From contig JBLHLC010000004.1 of assembly GCA_047619685.1 (NCBI GenBank), positions 62,001 to 126,000 of the forward strand: a stretch of 64,000 nt of DNA, written 5' to 3'. This stretch comes from JABDJZ01 sp047619685 (GTDB lineage Bacteria > Bacteroidota > Rhodothermia > Rhodothermales > UBA10348). The position numbers and the translations under genes are program-made. The notes under the pieces were generated by a model, which worked only from the letters and a program-made list of their open reading frames with translations, did not search any database and was not told the DNA's origin. Positions 8,961-18,898 of this stretch are shown one piece after another. Numbering within the stretch: position 1 is the first letter of the stretch; the number at the start of each line of letters is the position of its first letter.

Positions 8961-10676
8961 TTAAAGGGCCGGTCCTACCGCATGTGCCACGATCAGCTCG
9001 CGCGCGCTCTCGATCGCGGCGTCCGTCACTTCAGACCCACTGATGAGGCTGGCCACTTCCGCGATTCGTTCTTCCTGGGACAGGTGCCGCATGCTGGTTC
9101 TTGTCCGGCCATCCTCGACCACCTTCTCCACCCGGTAGTGTGCTTCGCCTTGGGCCGCAACCTGAGGCAGGTGGGTGATGGTGATGATCTGATGGTACCG
9201 GCCAAGGTCGCGCATGCGCGCGCCGACCGCGGCGGCGATGCTGCCTGACACGCCTACGTCAATCTCATCAAAGACCAACATCGGCAGGCGGTCACTCTTT
9301 GCCAGAATCGACTTCATTGCCAGCATAATTCGGCTGACTTCCCCTCCCGAGGCGACCCGCGCAAGAGGGCGCGGCGGTTCACCCGGGTTTGTGGAGATGA
9401 AAAACTCCACCCGGTCTACTCCGTCGGCGTGGGCAGTCACTCGTTGACCCCGCTCGTCGGTGACAAGGCCCTGCGGGCTTTCCTCGGCGTGAAACGCCAC
9501 CTCAAACCTGCTGGCAGCCATACCCAGACCGTCCAGCTCGGCCACAACGGCCTCTTCTATCTTGACGGCAATCTCCTTGCGCTTGCGCGATAGCCTTATC
9601 GCGGCGGCACTGAGTTCCGCGCAGGCAGTCGTTACCTCCGCGGCCATTCGGGCCAGGGCGCCGGTAAAATCTCGGGCCAACTCAGTCTGTGCGGCAATCT
9701 CCGCCCGAAAGTCCAGAACGGCCTGAAGAGAGCCGCCATAACGACGCTTCAGTCGCTCCAACTCGCCGAGCCGACTCCGGATGGATTCCAGGCGATTCGG
9801 GTTCGCCTCGATGCGGGCATTGTAGTCCTGGAGGAAGGCTGCGATTTCGGACACGGTTATTTGGGCCGACTCGATCTCTGCTGCCGACGCCTGGAACGAT
9901 GGGTCGATACGAGCCAGCTCCCGGAGCTCGTTCCGCGCCCGTGTCAGACTATCGTAGACGGCGGCGTCAGACTCGTACAGTATCTCGAAGAGGTTCTTGG
10001 TAGCCTCGTGGAGGCCCTCCGCATTCTCGAGCACACGGCCTTCGCCCTGCAGCCGCTCTTCCTCACCCTCTTCGGGGCCGACGCCATCGATGTCTGCGAG
10101 TTGGAACTCCCACTGCTCTCGCTGTCGGCTCAGATCCGCCTCGCGGGCAGCGAGGGCGTCGCGTTCGTGGACTATTTTCCTTACTTGAGCAAGCTCCTGC
10201 TGGTACGCGCCTCTCAATCCTGCGAGACCGCCGTAGCCATCCAGCATCACCACGTGGGTCTCCGTCCTGAGCAAGGACTGATGCTCATGCTGGCCGTGGA
10301 GATCGACCAGGTGGCTGGCGACCTCCTTCAACACCTGTACCGTGGCCGGCGAGTCGTTGATGAACGCGCGGCTCTGAGACCCCGTGATTTCACGCCTGAG
10401 GATCAGTTGGGGCGTCCATTCCAAGCCAGCCTCTTCCAGAATGGGCCGTAACACATCGGGATCGACCCCCTCGAATATCCCCTCTACCACGGCCTTGCGG
10501 GCGCCGGTCCGGACGACCTCCATGGACGCGCGCTCCCCGAGAATCATTTTGAGGGCACCAACAACGATCGACTTGCCCGCTCCGGTCTCCCCGGTCACCA
10601 CATTCAGGCCACGCTCGAAGTCTACTTCGAGGGACTCGATCAGCGCGTAGTCACGTATTGAGAGGGTGCGGAGCAA
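8961..10676 (-). CDS. recN: DNA repair protein RecN
   Basis: SMC-like ATPase for double-strand break repair, 571 residues, close to the family size. Walker A is GETGAGKSIVVGAL near residue 30; a long central coiled coil follows (READLSRQREQWEFQLADID and the later QTELARDFTGALARM region); the C-terminal half carries the signature LARVASGGEVSRIMLAMK and Walker B LVFDEIDVGVSG. The start is a TTG at 10676, which places the family's usual L-x-x-L-x-I-x-x-x-A-L-I opening at the very N-terminus. No LexA-type box could be identified upstream. Confidence 0.94.
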   Translation of the reverse strand: MLRTLSIRDYALIESLEVDFERGLNVVTGETGAGKSIVVGALKMILGERASMEVVRTGARKAVVEGIFEGVDPDVLRPILEEAGLEWTPQLILRREITGSQSRAFINDSPATVQVLKEVASHLVDLHGQHEHQSLLRTETHVVMLDGYGGLAGLRGAYQQELAQVRKIVHERDALAAREADLSRQREQWEFQLADIDGVGPEEGEEERLQGEGRVLENAEGLHEATKNLFEILYESDAAVYDSLTRARNELRELARIDPSFQASAAEIESAQITVSEIAAFLQDYNARIEANPNRLESIRSRLGELERLKRRYGGSLQAVLDFRAEIAAQTELARDFTGALARMAAEVTTACAELSAAAIRLSRKRKEIAVKIEEAVVAELDGLGMAASRFEVAFHAEESPQGLVTDERGQRVTAHADGVDRVEFFISTNPGEPPRPLARVASGGEVSRIMLAMKSILAKSDRLPMLVFDEIDVGVSGSIAAAVGARMRDLGRYHQIITITHLPQVAAQGEAHYRVEKVVEDGRTRTSMRHLSQEERIAEVASLISGSEVTDAAIESARELIVAHAVGPAL

Positions 10677-10757
10677 TCCTTGGGGTCTCGAACTGTGCTG
10701 TCATAGAGATGTGTTGCCCGGAGCGTGCAACATCGGCAGCCCAAAATAGGCCCTGCG

Positions 10758-11627
10758 TCAGTCGTACACGCAGGCCGTGTTGTCCACATGCTCGTACCAC
10801 CAACGAAAATTCGTGGCGTCCGGGTCCATGCAACCGGACAGGTTCAACAACTCGACTCGCTTGAACTCGACAGGATGACTTTCGCTCTGCAGGGAAATGG
10901 TACCGCCCGTGAGCGGAGCGCCGTCGCGCTTGACGGCAGGATCGTGGCCACTCACCGCGCCTCCGCCGATCTGCGGCTTGTTGTAGGCCAGGACAAGTTC
11001 GCCCTCGACGGCGTGTGCAATCAGGGAGTCGCCCAAAACTATGACCTCAACCTGCACCCATTGGTCGCCGTGGTAGGTGGCTGATTCGGACTGCATGCAA
11101 TGGCTGGTTTCCAGGGCACCATCCATTTCCACGTTCGTGCCCGGCGTGCACAAATTGGCCGTTGAGCGATCGTCTGCTCCATTACCGCCCAGGAGCTGAA
11201 CCTCAATGGATATCGGAAAATCCTGCTCGAGGCCCATCGACTCCGCACTCTGGCCATGAAGCATCAGGCCCGAGTTGCGGTAGGCCCAGCCCGGACCGTC
11301 GGGAAGCTGCTCTCCGGTAAACCGGTAGAGCACGCTGAGGCGGTAGTGGCTGAACGGGGTCTCGAAGAAAATATGGCCGAAGCGCTCTTCAAAGACTTCG
11401 TAGTTCGAGTAATCCACCTTCAGCACACCGTCTTCCACCCGGAAGGTGTTTCGCGAATCCTTCCCTGCCTCCTCGCCGCGGATCTTCGGCACCCATCCCT
11501 TCAGGTCTTTGCCGTTGAATAACTGCTCCCACTTCTCGGTCTCGCCGTCGTCAGGGAGCAGTATCTGGCGCGACTCGCATCCCGCAACCAGAATCAGGGC
11601 AATCAGGAGACCGGTGAGCTTTCTCAT
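10758..11627 (-). CDS. DUF1080 (3-keto-disaccharide hydrolase-like) lipoprotein
   Basis: An exported lipoprotein of about 289 residues. The ATG at 11627 overlaps the secA stop as ATGA and gives the leader MRKLTGLLIALILVAGC with a lipobox; the frame is open further upstream but inside secA. The body matches the jelly-roll DUF1080 family: LFNGKDLKGWVPKI, NTFRVEDGVLKVDYSNYEVFE, GWAYRNSGLMLHGQ, and the strand before EVQLLGG. DUF1080 proteins bind or hydrolyse (3-keto-)glycosides. The Cys-rich tail (GCMDPDATNFRWWYEHVDNTACVYD-like pattern) resembles a short calcium- or cysteine-bridged extension seen in secreted Bacteroidota proteins. Confidence 0.85.
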   Translation of the reverse strand: MRKLTGLLIALILVAGCESRQILLPDDGETEKWEQLFNGKDLKGWVPKIRGEEAGKDSRNTFRVEDGVLKVDYSNYEVFEERFGHIFFETPFSHYRLSVLYRFTGEQLPDGPGWAYRNSGLMLHGQSAESMGLEQDFPISIEVQLLGGNGADDRSTANLCTPGTNVEMDGALETSHCMQSESATYHGDQWVQVEVIVLGDSLIAHAVEGELVLAYNKPQIGGGAVSGHDPAVKRDGAPLTGGTISLQSESHPVEFKRVELLNLSGCMDPDATNFRWWYEHVDNTACVYD

Positions 11628-14600
11628 TTTCCGTGGCAGTGCTTGTATTTCTTTCCGGAGCCGCAGGGACACACATCGTTGCGGCCCACACGGTCGGCCA
11701 CGGTTATAGGCTCAGCCTTGGCTGTTGGATCCTTGCTGGCCGCCCCACCGCCAGAACCGGCAGCTACGCCATAACCAGAGCCGGCCGCCTCGTGCGTGGT
11801 TTTTGCACGTCGCGGATCGAGTCTGGCCTTCTGCTGACGGCCGGGTGCCCGACCGCCTTCAGAGCGAGATACCATGGGACCACTCCGCATGACGAAGGAA
11901 ACCACATCCTCATCGACCGTCTCAACCATCTCCTTGAAGAGCTTGAAGGCGTCCATCTTGTATTCGATGACCGGATCCCGCTGACCATACGCGCGCAGGC
12001 CGATTCCCTCCTTGAGCTCGTCCAGCTTTCGGAGGTGTTCGGTCCAGGCGGCATCGATCATGGACAGTACCGTGACCCGCTCCAGGGCGTCATTAACATC
12101 CTGCCCTTCCGTCTCGAGAGCCTCTTCGATCCGTACAGTAGCGCGCAACGCGCGGCGGCCGTCCGAGAAGTCCACGTACACCTTCTCGGGCTTGTTTTCC
12201 TGATCTGAAGCCATGACCTGCTTCATGCTCTCGAAGAACGGACGCGCCAGCGCCTCCCGCTTGCGGTTGTAGAATGCAAACGCTGCGTCGTAGGCTCGGT
12301 CCGCCACGCCTTCCTCTCCGAGTTTGACGAACGTATCGCGGTCAAGCGTAAAGTCTACCGCGAACTTCCGAAGCATGTCCTCCCTGAGCACGTCCAGGGC
12401 GCCTTCGCCGTAGTGCTGTTCGACAATCCGGTCGGATGTCTGACGAAGCGCGTCCAGGATATCCCCGCGGAGGCGCTCGCCCTTCAATGCATGTACCCGG
12501 CGGTCGTAAATCACGTGGCGCTGCGCGTTAAGCACATCGTCGTATTCCAGCTGCCGCTTACGAATGCCAAAGTTGTTCTGCTCGACCTTCTTCTGCGCGC
12601 GCTCGATGGACTTGTTGACCCAGGGATGAGTAATGACCTCACCCTCCTCCATCTTGAGCCGATCCATGACCTTGGCGACCCGGTCACCGGCGAAGAGGCG
12701 CATCAGGTTGTCGTCCAACGAAATGAAGAACTGACTCTCCCCCGGATCTCCCTGACGGCCTGAGCGGCCACGGAGCTGAAGATCGATCCGCCTGGACTCG
12801 TGTCGCTCCGTCCCCAAAATGGCCAGACCGCCGAGCTCCACGACGCCCTCGGCCAGCTTGATGTCCGTGCCTCGACCGGCCATATTGGTTGCGATTGTGA
12901 CGGCGCCCTTGTGGCCCGCTTCCTTCACAATCAGCGCTTCCGCCTTCGCACGATCACGCCGCGCATTCAGCACGTTGTGTGGAATGCCAGCCCGTGTCAG
13001 CATCCGCGACATGGTCTCGGAAACCTCCACCGTCGTGGTACCCACCAGCACGGGTTGCCCCCGCTCGTGGTACTCCCGAATTTTCTCCAGCGCCGCGTTA
13101 AATTTCTCGCGCTTGGTCCGGAAGACGTGGTCATCCAGGTCCTTCCTGTCAATGGGCCTATTGGTGGGGACGACCACCACCTCCATCTGGTAGGTCTTGA
13201 AGAACTCTTCCGCCTCGGTCTCCGCCGTTCCGGTCATACCGGCCAGCTTGTGATACATGCGGAAATAATTCTGCAGCGTAATCGTGGCGTACGTCTGGGT
13301 AGACGCCTGGATTTTCACGCCCTCCTTGGCCTCGATGGCCTGATGCAGACCCTCCGAGTACCGGCGACCTTCCAGCACACGACCGGTGTGCTCGTCCACG
13401 ATCATGATCTTGCCGTCCTGGACGATGTACTCGGTGTCCTTTTCGAACAGCATGTAGGCCTTCTGAAGCTGCTCGATGGCGTGCAGCCTGGCGGCCCGGT
13501 CGGAATAGGTCGTGTAGAGATTGCGCTTGCGGTCCTCCAACTCGTTGCGGAGTACGCGGTGATCATTCTCCCGCTTGGCCTCCCGCTTCTCTTCCGTCAG
13601 CGACGTGTCCGCGTCCAATTTCTTGTCCAGATCCGCGACGAACCCCTCGTAGTCGCGCTCAAACTGGGCTATATCCTCTCCCAAGTCCGGGAGCACGAAG
13701 AGGTCCTCGCTCTGGCCTGACGCTTTCGCGATGAACTGCCGCCCCTGCTCCGTCATTTCCAGGGCGCGCTGCTTTTCGTCGTATGCGAAGTGGAGGACGT
13801 CATCCACGAAGGGCATGTTCTTCCCGTTGTCCTGGAGGTAGAAGAACTCCGACTTCAGTTTCAGCGCCTCAAGCCCTGGCTCCTGGAGCATCTTGCGAAG
13901 GCGCTTGCTCTTGGGGTAACCCCGAAACGCCCGAAGGAGGGCGAGCCCGGCATCGGTTTCGGCCTCATTGGCGCGCTTGTTCTCTCCCTTGGCCAGCCAA
14001 TCATCGCGCCTGGCAACAAGCTTCTCAGCTTCGGAGACCAGTGCCGCAACCATTTTCTGCTGGGAATAGACCAGACGCTCAACGGGCCCCTTCAGCTCTT
14101 CAAACTGCGATTCGTCAGAGTCCGGGACCGGACCCGAAATGATCAGCGGTGTCCTGGCCTCGTCGATCAGGACGGAATCCACCTCATCCACGATGGTGAA
14201 GTGATGGTCCCGCTGCATCAACTGGGCGGCATCCACGACGAAGGAGTTGTCCCGCAGATAATCGAACCCGAACTCGTTGTTTGTGCCGTACGTGACATCC
14301 GCTTCGTAGGCAGCCTTGCGACCGGGAGAATGAGGTTCGTGGCGGTCAATGACGTCTACGGTGAGTCCCAGGAATTCGTAGACTTTGCCCATCCACTCGG
14401 AGTCACGCTGCGCCAGGTAAGGATTCACCGTCACCAGATGCACGCCACGTCCTACGAGCGCGTTCAGGTAGACCGGAGCCACGGCAACGAGGGTCTTACC
14501 CTCTCCCGTCTTCATTTCCGCGATGTCGCCGTTGTGGAGTGCGATGCCTCCCAGCAATTGGACATCGTAGGGAATCATCTCCCAAACTATTTCCTGCCCA

Positions 14601-15037
14601 CCTGCAACCCATGACTTGCCGGACATGCGCCGACAGGCGTCCTTGGCGACGGCAAAGGCCTCCGGAAGAATGTCGGCGAGTGTGTCTTCGACCGTTTTGT
14701 ACCACTCGTCGTGGAGGTCATCCAACTCTTCGTAGAGTTTCTGGCGCTCGGAGAGCGTCATTTCGCGCATCGCACCGGGTTGACTGTCTCCGCCCACTTC
14801 ATTATCCGGAATGAGGCCGGCCTTGAGTTGCGCCTGGATGTCGGCCTGGTCCCCCTCGATGTCAGCGACCGCGTCGCGGATCTTCTGCTTGAATTCGGGG
14901 GTCTTTGCCTGCAGTTCCTCATCGCTGAGGAAATGCATATCCTTGTAGGCCTTGTTGATCTGGGCTACGATGGGCCAAATTTTCTTGAGGTTGCGGTCGT
15001 TCTTGTCGCCGAAAACCTTCTTGATCAGGTCGAGCAT
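11624..15037 (-). CDS. secA: preprotein translocase ATPase SecA
   Basis: Motor of the Sec pathway, 1137 residues. That exceeds the roughly 900 of E. coli SecA but is usual for Bacteroidota, which carry insertions in the nucleotide-binding region and a longer tail. Visible landmarks are MKTGEGKTLVAVAPVYLNAL (Walker A), FTIVDEVDSVLIDEARTPLI (DEAD-like Walker B), ATNMAGRGTDIKL, and GRSGRQGDPG (motif VI). A low-complexity linker leads to the zinc-binding SEC-C tail VGRNDVCPCGSGKKYKHCHGK-type motif. First gene of a run with the DUF1080 gene, recN and the mutase. Confidence 0.97.
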   Translation of the reverse strand: MLDLIKKVFGDKNDRNLKKIWPIVAQINKAYKDMHFLSDEELQAKTPEFKQKIRDAVADIEGDQADIQAQLKAGLIPDNEVGGDSQPGAMREMTLSERQKLYEELDDLHDEWYKTVEDTLADILPEAFAVAKDACRRMSGKSWVAGGQEIVWEMIPYDVQLLGGIALHNGDIAEMKTGEGKTLVAVAPVYLNALVGRGVHLVTVNPYLAQRDSEWMGKVYEFLGLTVDVIDRHEPHSPGRKAAYEADVTYGTNNEFGFDYLRDNSFVVDAAQLMQRDHHFTIVDEVDSVLIDEARTPLIISGPVPDSDESQFEELKGPVERLVYSQQKMVAALVSEAEKLVARRDDWLAKGENKRANEAETDAGLALLRAFRGYPKSKRLRKMLQEPGLEALKLKSEFFYLQDNGKNMPFVDDVLHFAYDEKQRALEMTEQGRQFIAKASGQSEDLFVLPDLGEDIAQFERDYEGFVADLDKKLDADTSLTEEKREAKRENDHRVLRNELEDRKRNLYTTYSDRAARLHAIEQLQKAYMLFEKDTEYIVQDGKIMIVDEHTGRVLEGRRYSEGLHQAIEAKEGVKIQASTQTYATITLQNYFRMYHKLAGMTGTAETEAEEFFKTYQMEVVVVPTNRPIDRKDLDDHVFRTKREKFNAALEKIREYHERGQPVLVGTTTVEVSETMSRMLTRAGIPHNVLNARRDRAKAEALIVKEAGHKGAVTIATNMAGRGTDIKLAEGVVELGGLAILGTERHESRRIDLQLRGRSGRQGDPGESQFFISLDDNLMRLFAGDRVAKVMDRLKMEEGEVITHPWVNKSIERAQKKVEQNNFGIRKRQLEYDDVLNAQRHVIYDRRVHALKGERLRGDILDALRQTSDRIVEQHYGEGALDVLREDMLRKFAVDFTLDRDTFVKLGEEGVADRAYDAAFAFYNRKREALARPFFESMKQVMASDQENKPEKVYVDFSDGRRALRATVRIEEALETEGQDVNDALERVTVLSMIDAAWTEHLRKLDELKEGIGLRAYGQRDPVIEYKMDAFKLFKEMVETVDEDVVSFVMRSGPMVSRSEGGRAPGRQQKARLDPRRAKTTHEAAGSGYGVAAGSGGGAASKDPTAKAEPITVADRVGRNDVCPCGSGKKYKHCHGK

Positions 15038-15333
15038 TCGTCTCGATGGACGGCGGACGGGCCGCGCGCGATATGTAGATGGGATGACCGACTCTCGTCA
15101 TCCTGATTGCCAGTAGGAAAAGCCGCACGAGGCGACCGTTATGCAAGGGGCAATCTGCGTGCCGATTACAGCTTTCTGACACGCTGTCAGGCCTTCAATC
15201 GTTCCCAGAGGGCACCCCTGACGAGGGGTGTCAGAGATTGCCCATCTCCGAGAGAACCGGCAGACCAAAGGGCCCGTAGAAGTCTCCGCTTCCGGACAAT
15301 CTGTATCGAACGAACTCGACGCCTACCGACTGC
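15038..15333. promoter_or_regulatory. divergent intergenic region secA / porQ
   Basis: A stretch of 296 bases without a credible gene, from which secA (left) and porQ (right) must both be transcribed. It holds two small perfect hairpins: CTGACA-CGC-TGTCAG at 15176-15190 and CACCCCT-GACG-AGGGGTG at 15213-15230, the latter followed by a second TGTCAG. They could be operator half-sites or leader structure for porQ. No clear -33/-7 pair could be assigned. Confidence 0.35.
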
Positions 15334-16302
15334 ATGCACCTGAAATCGGCCTGTTTCTTCTTGCTGGTGCTTTCCCTGGGATCTCCGGCTGCCGCACAGC
15401 CCATCGATGCCACGGTCTTTTCGGTCACGACCCTGGATCCGACGGCCCGAGGCGCTGCCTTGGGAGGCGCAGCAGCCGCCCTTCCGTCGGCTGGCATACT
15501 AGCGTTTCTGGAAAACCCTGCGCATTTGACGCCAGACGTCCACAATGAGTTTGGGATCTCCCTGCTCAACCATGTTTCGTCACTCAAGACGGGCACCTTT
15601 GCCTTCGGGCGGAACTACGAGTCGGCGGGGTCCTTCGGTGTGGCGGTCCGGTTTCTGGGGTGGGGTGACCTCACGCGAGCCGATGCTTCCGGGCAGGAGC
15701 TCGGGACGTTTTCTGCGGGCGAGTTTGCCATGAGTCTGGGCGGCTCCCGCCCACTCACCGCGCTGTCCCGTTACGGAGCTTCCATCCACTGGCTCAGGAG
15801 CGGAATTGACGGGCAGTCCGCAAACGCTCTGGCGTTGGACCTTGGCGTGTTTCGTTACAATCCTGATCAGCGGCTTGGACTGAGCGCGTCCATACACCAA
15901 CTGGGCTTCGTGGCGTCATCCATTGGTCAAACCGATGACAAGCTGCCGCTGGACGTCAGGCTGGGCGTGAGCAAGCGACTGAGGCATCTTCCGCTCCTCG
16001 TGTCCGTCACCGCATGGGACCTGACTGATTTCAGTAGCGACTCCGAGACGGACACCGTTCTGGACAACCTGTTATATCACCTCAAGCTGGGTGGAGAATT
16101 TCAGTTCAGCGATAGCTTCCAGGTGCGTTTTGGATATGATCACCGGCGCCACGCGGCGCTCAAGACAAAGACGCGTCTGGACCTGGCAGGGGCCTCGTTC
16201 GGGCTCGGTATCAAGGTGAAGCGGGTCGTAGTCGATTATGCCTTCAGCTCCTGGAGCTCGCAGGGCGGACTACACCGGTTCACCGTCTCCACCAAGATCT
16301 GA
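15334..16302 (+). CDS. porQ: PorQ-like type IX secretion system protein
   Basis: A 322-residue outer-membrane beta-barrel of the FadL/PorV/PorQ type, with a signal peptide ending near SPAAAQ. The mature N-terminus carries the family pattern TTLDPTARGAALGGAAAALP followed by FLENPAHLTPDV, then repeated amphipathic strands (GSFGVAVRFLGWGD, FSAGEFAMSLGGS) and a final strand pattern GGLHRFTVSTKI. PorQ belongs to the T9SS attachment machinery, which fits four proteins with T9SS sorting domains in the window. PorV is the main alternative, but the length and lack of PorV extensions favour PorQ. Confidence 0.72.
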   Translation: MHLKSACFFLLVLSLGSPAAAQPIDATVFSVTTLDPTARGAALGGAAAALPSAGILAFLENPAHLTPDVHNEFGISLLNHVSSLKTGTFAFGRNYESAGSFGVAVRFLGWGDLTRADASGQELGTFSAGEFAMSLGGSRPLTALSRYGASIHWLRSGIDGQSANALALDLGVFRYNPDQRLGLSASIHQLGFVASSIGQTDDKLPLDVRLGVSKRLRHLPLLVSVTAWDLTDFSSDSETDTVLDNLLYHLKLGGEFQFSDSFQVRFGYDHRRHAALKTKTRLDLAGASFGLGIKVKRVVVDYAFSSWSSQGGLHRFTVSTKI

Positions 16303-16321
16303 CGCGCCGGGTGCCCTGCGC

Positions 16322-17728
16322 TCAGCGGGCTGGCACGTAATCCGGATTGGCCTGGGTCGGAATAAAGGCATCTGTCGCAGATAACCACGCTGCCAGTTCA
16401 CCCTCCAGAAGACGTTGGACATCAGGGTCTTGTAGGAGCGTCTGCTCCCCGGGCTCCGCGCTTAAGTCATACAACTCCGTCGTTCCGGTCTCATAGAACC
16501 GCAACAGCTTGTGCGATCCGCGTCTGATCGACGAGGCCGGTGTCGTCCGCCACAATTCCTCCATGTCCCCCGTAGCCTCCAGGTAGGCCGGAAAATGCCA
16601 GAAGAGGCTTCTTTCCACCACCGGCTCCCCGGCCGAGATGAGCCGGGCCAGAGAAAGGCCATCCGTCCAGGCCGGCTTGGAGTACCCGGCCCACTCCAGA
16701 AACGTGGGATAGAGGTCCATCCCGATCACAGGCGTATCGTCCAGTCTGGGCTTGACGCCGGGGCCGGTCACAATCATCGGGACGCGGACACCGCCCTCGT
16801 AGAGCATTCCCTTAGCGCCCCTGAGCGGCAGCATGTCGGTGATGGGTCCGAAACCCCCGTTGTCCGAGGCGAGGACGATGTAGGTGTTGTGCGCCACACC
16901 CATCTCGACCAGCGCGTCCCTGATTCTTCCGAGTCCGTCGTCCACACCCGCGATCATGGATGCATACGCATCGCTCTGGTGCCCCCCAACGGGCCGTCGG
17001 TCCCGAAATCGTCCGACGCGGCTGGAGTCCGCCTGTATGGGCGTATGCACGGCATAGTGCGAAAGCATGACAAAAAACGGCCCTTCCGTCTGGTGCATGA
17101 AGTCGAGCGCCTCGTCAACGAGTCGATCTGTCAGGTGCTCTCCGGCTCTCCCCTCCTCGGCCAAGCCCGGTAGCGACAACCTGCCGCGCTGATACGGCCA
17201 GTAGTATCCCGGCGGAGAACCCGCTTCCGACCAGCCCTCCGCCCGATCAAACCCCTGGTCCGTGGGTCCAAATCCTTCCGCCCCCAGATGCCACTTTCCG
17301 AAAAACCCGTTGGTGTATCCGGCTGCGGATAGACCTTCCGCCAGCGTTACGAAGGACGTGTCCAGCACCGTCCGGTTCTTGACCGGGATCAAGGCCCGAT
17401 TCCTGGACGCGCCCCGCTCTGAACTACCGACCGTGTAGACTCCGTGACGCGGACCGTATCGGCCCGACAAAAGACTCGCCCGGCTCGGCGCGCAATTCGG
17501 CGCGTTTGAATACGCTTGTCTGAACCGCACCCCCTCCGACGCCAACTGGTCCATGTGCGGGGTCAGGTAGTAATCGCTCCCCTGCACCGCCATGTCCCGC
17601 CATCCCATGTCGTCTACATAGACAAGGACGATGTTGGGGCGGGCAGCCGGGGACTCGCCGGAGCCGCATCCAAAGAGGACCAGGGCGGCAGCCGCTGCGA
17701 AAAGAACGCGCTCAGCCAGCCTCGCCAT
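16322..17728 (-). CDS. sulfatase (arylsulfatase-type) lipoprotein
   Basis: A 468-residue type I sulfatase that hydrolyses sulfate esters after Cys-to-formylglycine maturation. The signature C-A-P-S-R occurs in NAPNCAPSRASLLSGRYGPR (Cys-type, needing a formylglycine-generating enzyme). Metal ligands are visible in NIVLVYVDDMGW at the N-terminus and in VLASDNGGFGP; KWHLG supplies the second active-site Lys. The leader LFAAAAALVLFGCGSG is a lipoprotein signal, so the enzyme is probably anchored in an envelope membrane. Its start overlaps the end of the recombinase gene by 17 bases. No maturation enzyme or carbohydrate-uptake genes are adjacent. Confidence 0.92.
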   Translation of the reverse strand: MARLAERVLFAAAAALVLFGCGSGESPAARPNIVLVYVDDMGWRDMAVQGSDYYLTPHMDQLASEGVRFRQAYSNAPNCAPSRASLLSGRYGPRHGVYTVGSSERGASRNRALIPVKNRTVLDTSFVTLAEGLSAAGYTNGFFGKWHLGAEGFGPTDQGFDRAEGWSEAGSPPGYYWPYQRGRLSLPGLAEEGRAGEHLTDRLVDEALDFMHQTEGPFFVMLSHYAVHTPIQADSSRVGRFRDRRPVGGHQSDAYASMIAGVDDGLGRIRDALVEMGVAHNTYIVLASDNGGFGPITDMLPLRGAKGMLYEGGVRVPMIVTGPGVKPRLDDTPVIGMDLYPTFLEWAGYSKPAWTDGLSLARLISAGEPVVERSLFWHFPAYLEATGDMEELWRTTPASSIRRGSHKLLRFYETGTTELYDLSAEPGEQTLLQDPDVQRLLEGELAAWLSATDAFIPTQANPDYVPAR

Positions 17729-18680
17729 CCTCTTTGACCGTCAGCAGACCCTGCTGCCGTTGATAGATCATGGTCGTATCGAGCGTGCCGTGGCGCATCC
17801 GAAGTTTGACCTCGTCGATTGGCATCCCATCGTTGAGCCAGATCAGCGCCGCCGTGTGCGTCAGGCTGTGCGGCGTGATTCCCTGGCGCTTGGCCCCGGC
17901 CGCCTTCAACAGTTCGTTTATCCGGCTTCGCACCGACCGTGTATTCAGCCTGTCTCCGTGACTTCTGTGGCCGTGAGACACAAACAGTGGTTCTTCCGGC
18001 CGAATACGGCCCCGGGCATCCAGGTAAAGCCGCATGGCGTCCATGACCTGCGGATCGATTGGCACGTGCTGGTCTTTGGAAGTTCGGCCTTTACTCTGAA
18101 CGCGCAGATACCATCCCATGAGCGTCTGCTCCAGATCCTGTACGTCTGCCCTGACGATTTCGATTTCCGACAGACCCGCGAAGAGCATCGCATAAACGAC
18201 CGCCCGGTCCCTCCGCGTGATTTCATCGGCGTCAGAAAGCACGCCCAGGAGGGCCTGGACTTCGTCTTGAGTCAGCACCTTCCTTGAGTGCGTACCAGGA
18301 CGACGATTGCCTTTTACGCCTTTGGCAGGGTTCTCCGGTAAGAGGCCGATGTCGGTCAGGTACTGGCAAAAGCGCCTCAGCGCGGTCAGATAGGTCGAAA
18401 CCGAGACCTGATGGAGTTCGCGTTCCTCCATGAGATACCGTTTGTAGGCCTCCACGTCCTTCGGCCGGAAACGAAAGGCGCCCTTCTCTCGGACAAACCA
18501 GCGCTCAAACTCGTTCAGCGATCTACGGTAGGTCCCAACGGTCTCAGGGCTCCGTTCCTTCAGGTACTCCCGCAGGAATTCCTGAATGCGGAGCCTCAAT
18601 TCCGGGAGCGACAGCGATAAACCGAGGGCCTGCGCAAGGGCATCTCTTACGGGAGGTTGTTTGTCGACTGGGTCCACCAT
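17712..18680 (-). CDS. tyrosine-recombinase-like protein lacking both catalytic arginines
   Basis: About 322 residues from the ATG at 18680 (an open extension reaches 18746). The N-terminal SAM-like core-binding domain is normal (FLREYLKERSPETVGTYRRSL ... SVSTYLTALRRFCQYL). In the catalytic domain the lysine (SKGRTSKDQHVPI), the first His and last His (HSLTHT, RMRHGTLDTT) and the Tyr (MIYQ) are present. The position of Arg I, normally G-L-R-x-S-E, reads GLSEIEI (Ser), and that of Arg II, normally H-x-L-R-H, reads HSLTH (Thr). IntDOT of CTnDOT is a known case lacking Arg I, but loss of both suggests a DNA-binding or inactive protein. It is not beside dif-like or tRNA sequence. Confidence 0.8.
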   Translation of the reverse strand: MVDPVDKQPPVRDALAQALGLSLSLPELRLRIQEFLREYLKERSPETVGTYRRSLNEFERWFVREKGAFRFRPKDVEAYKRYLMEERELHQVSVSTYLTALRRFCQYLTDIGLLPENPAKGVKGNRRPGTHSRKVLTQDEVQALLGVLSDADEITRRDRAVVYAMLFAGLSEIEIVRADVQDLEQTLMGWYLRVQSKGRTSKDQHVPIDPQVMDAMRLYLDARGRIRPEEPLFVSHGHRSHGDRLNTRSVRSRINELLKAAGAKRQGITPHSLTHTAALIWLNDGMPIDEVKLRMRHGTLDTTMIYQRQQGLLTVKEDGEAG

Positions 18681-18898
18681 GGGGTTGTGCTGACGGCAGG
18701 GTTCCGCATAACGGGGTTGCGCGGCCCGAGTGCAAAGAAACGCCATTTTGGCGGATTGTCAATAACGGACGTAAAGATCGGGCGCGATCCATGACCGTCG
18801 CCCGCCCCCGCCGTGGACCGACCAGCGCTCAGGCCCCTGCCGAACCCGCCTCGATTTCCGCCCCGATGTCCCCAATATTCTGGCCCGCCAGTTCAGGA

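Noticed and set aside
11624..15037. SecA as an unusual fusion because of its 1137 residues
   Set aside because: Bacteroidota SecA proteins are commonly around 1100 residues with insertions, so the length is ordinary.
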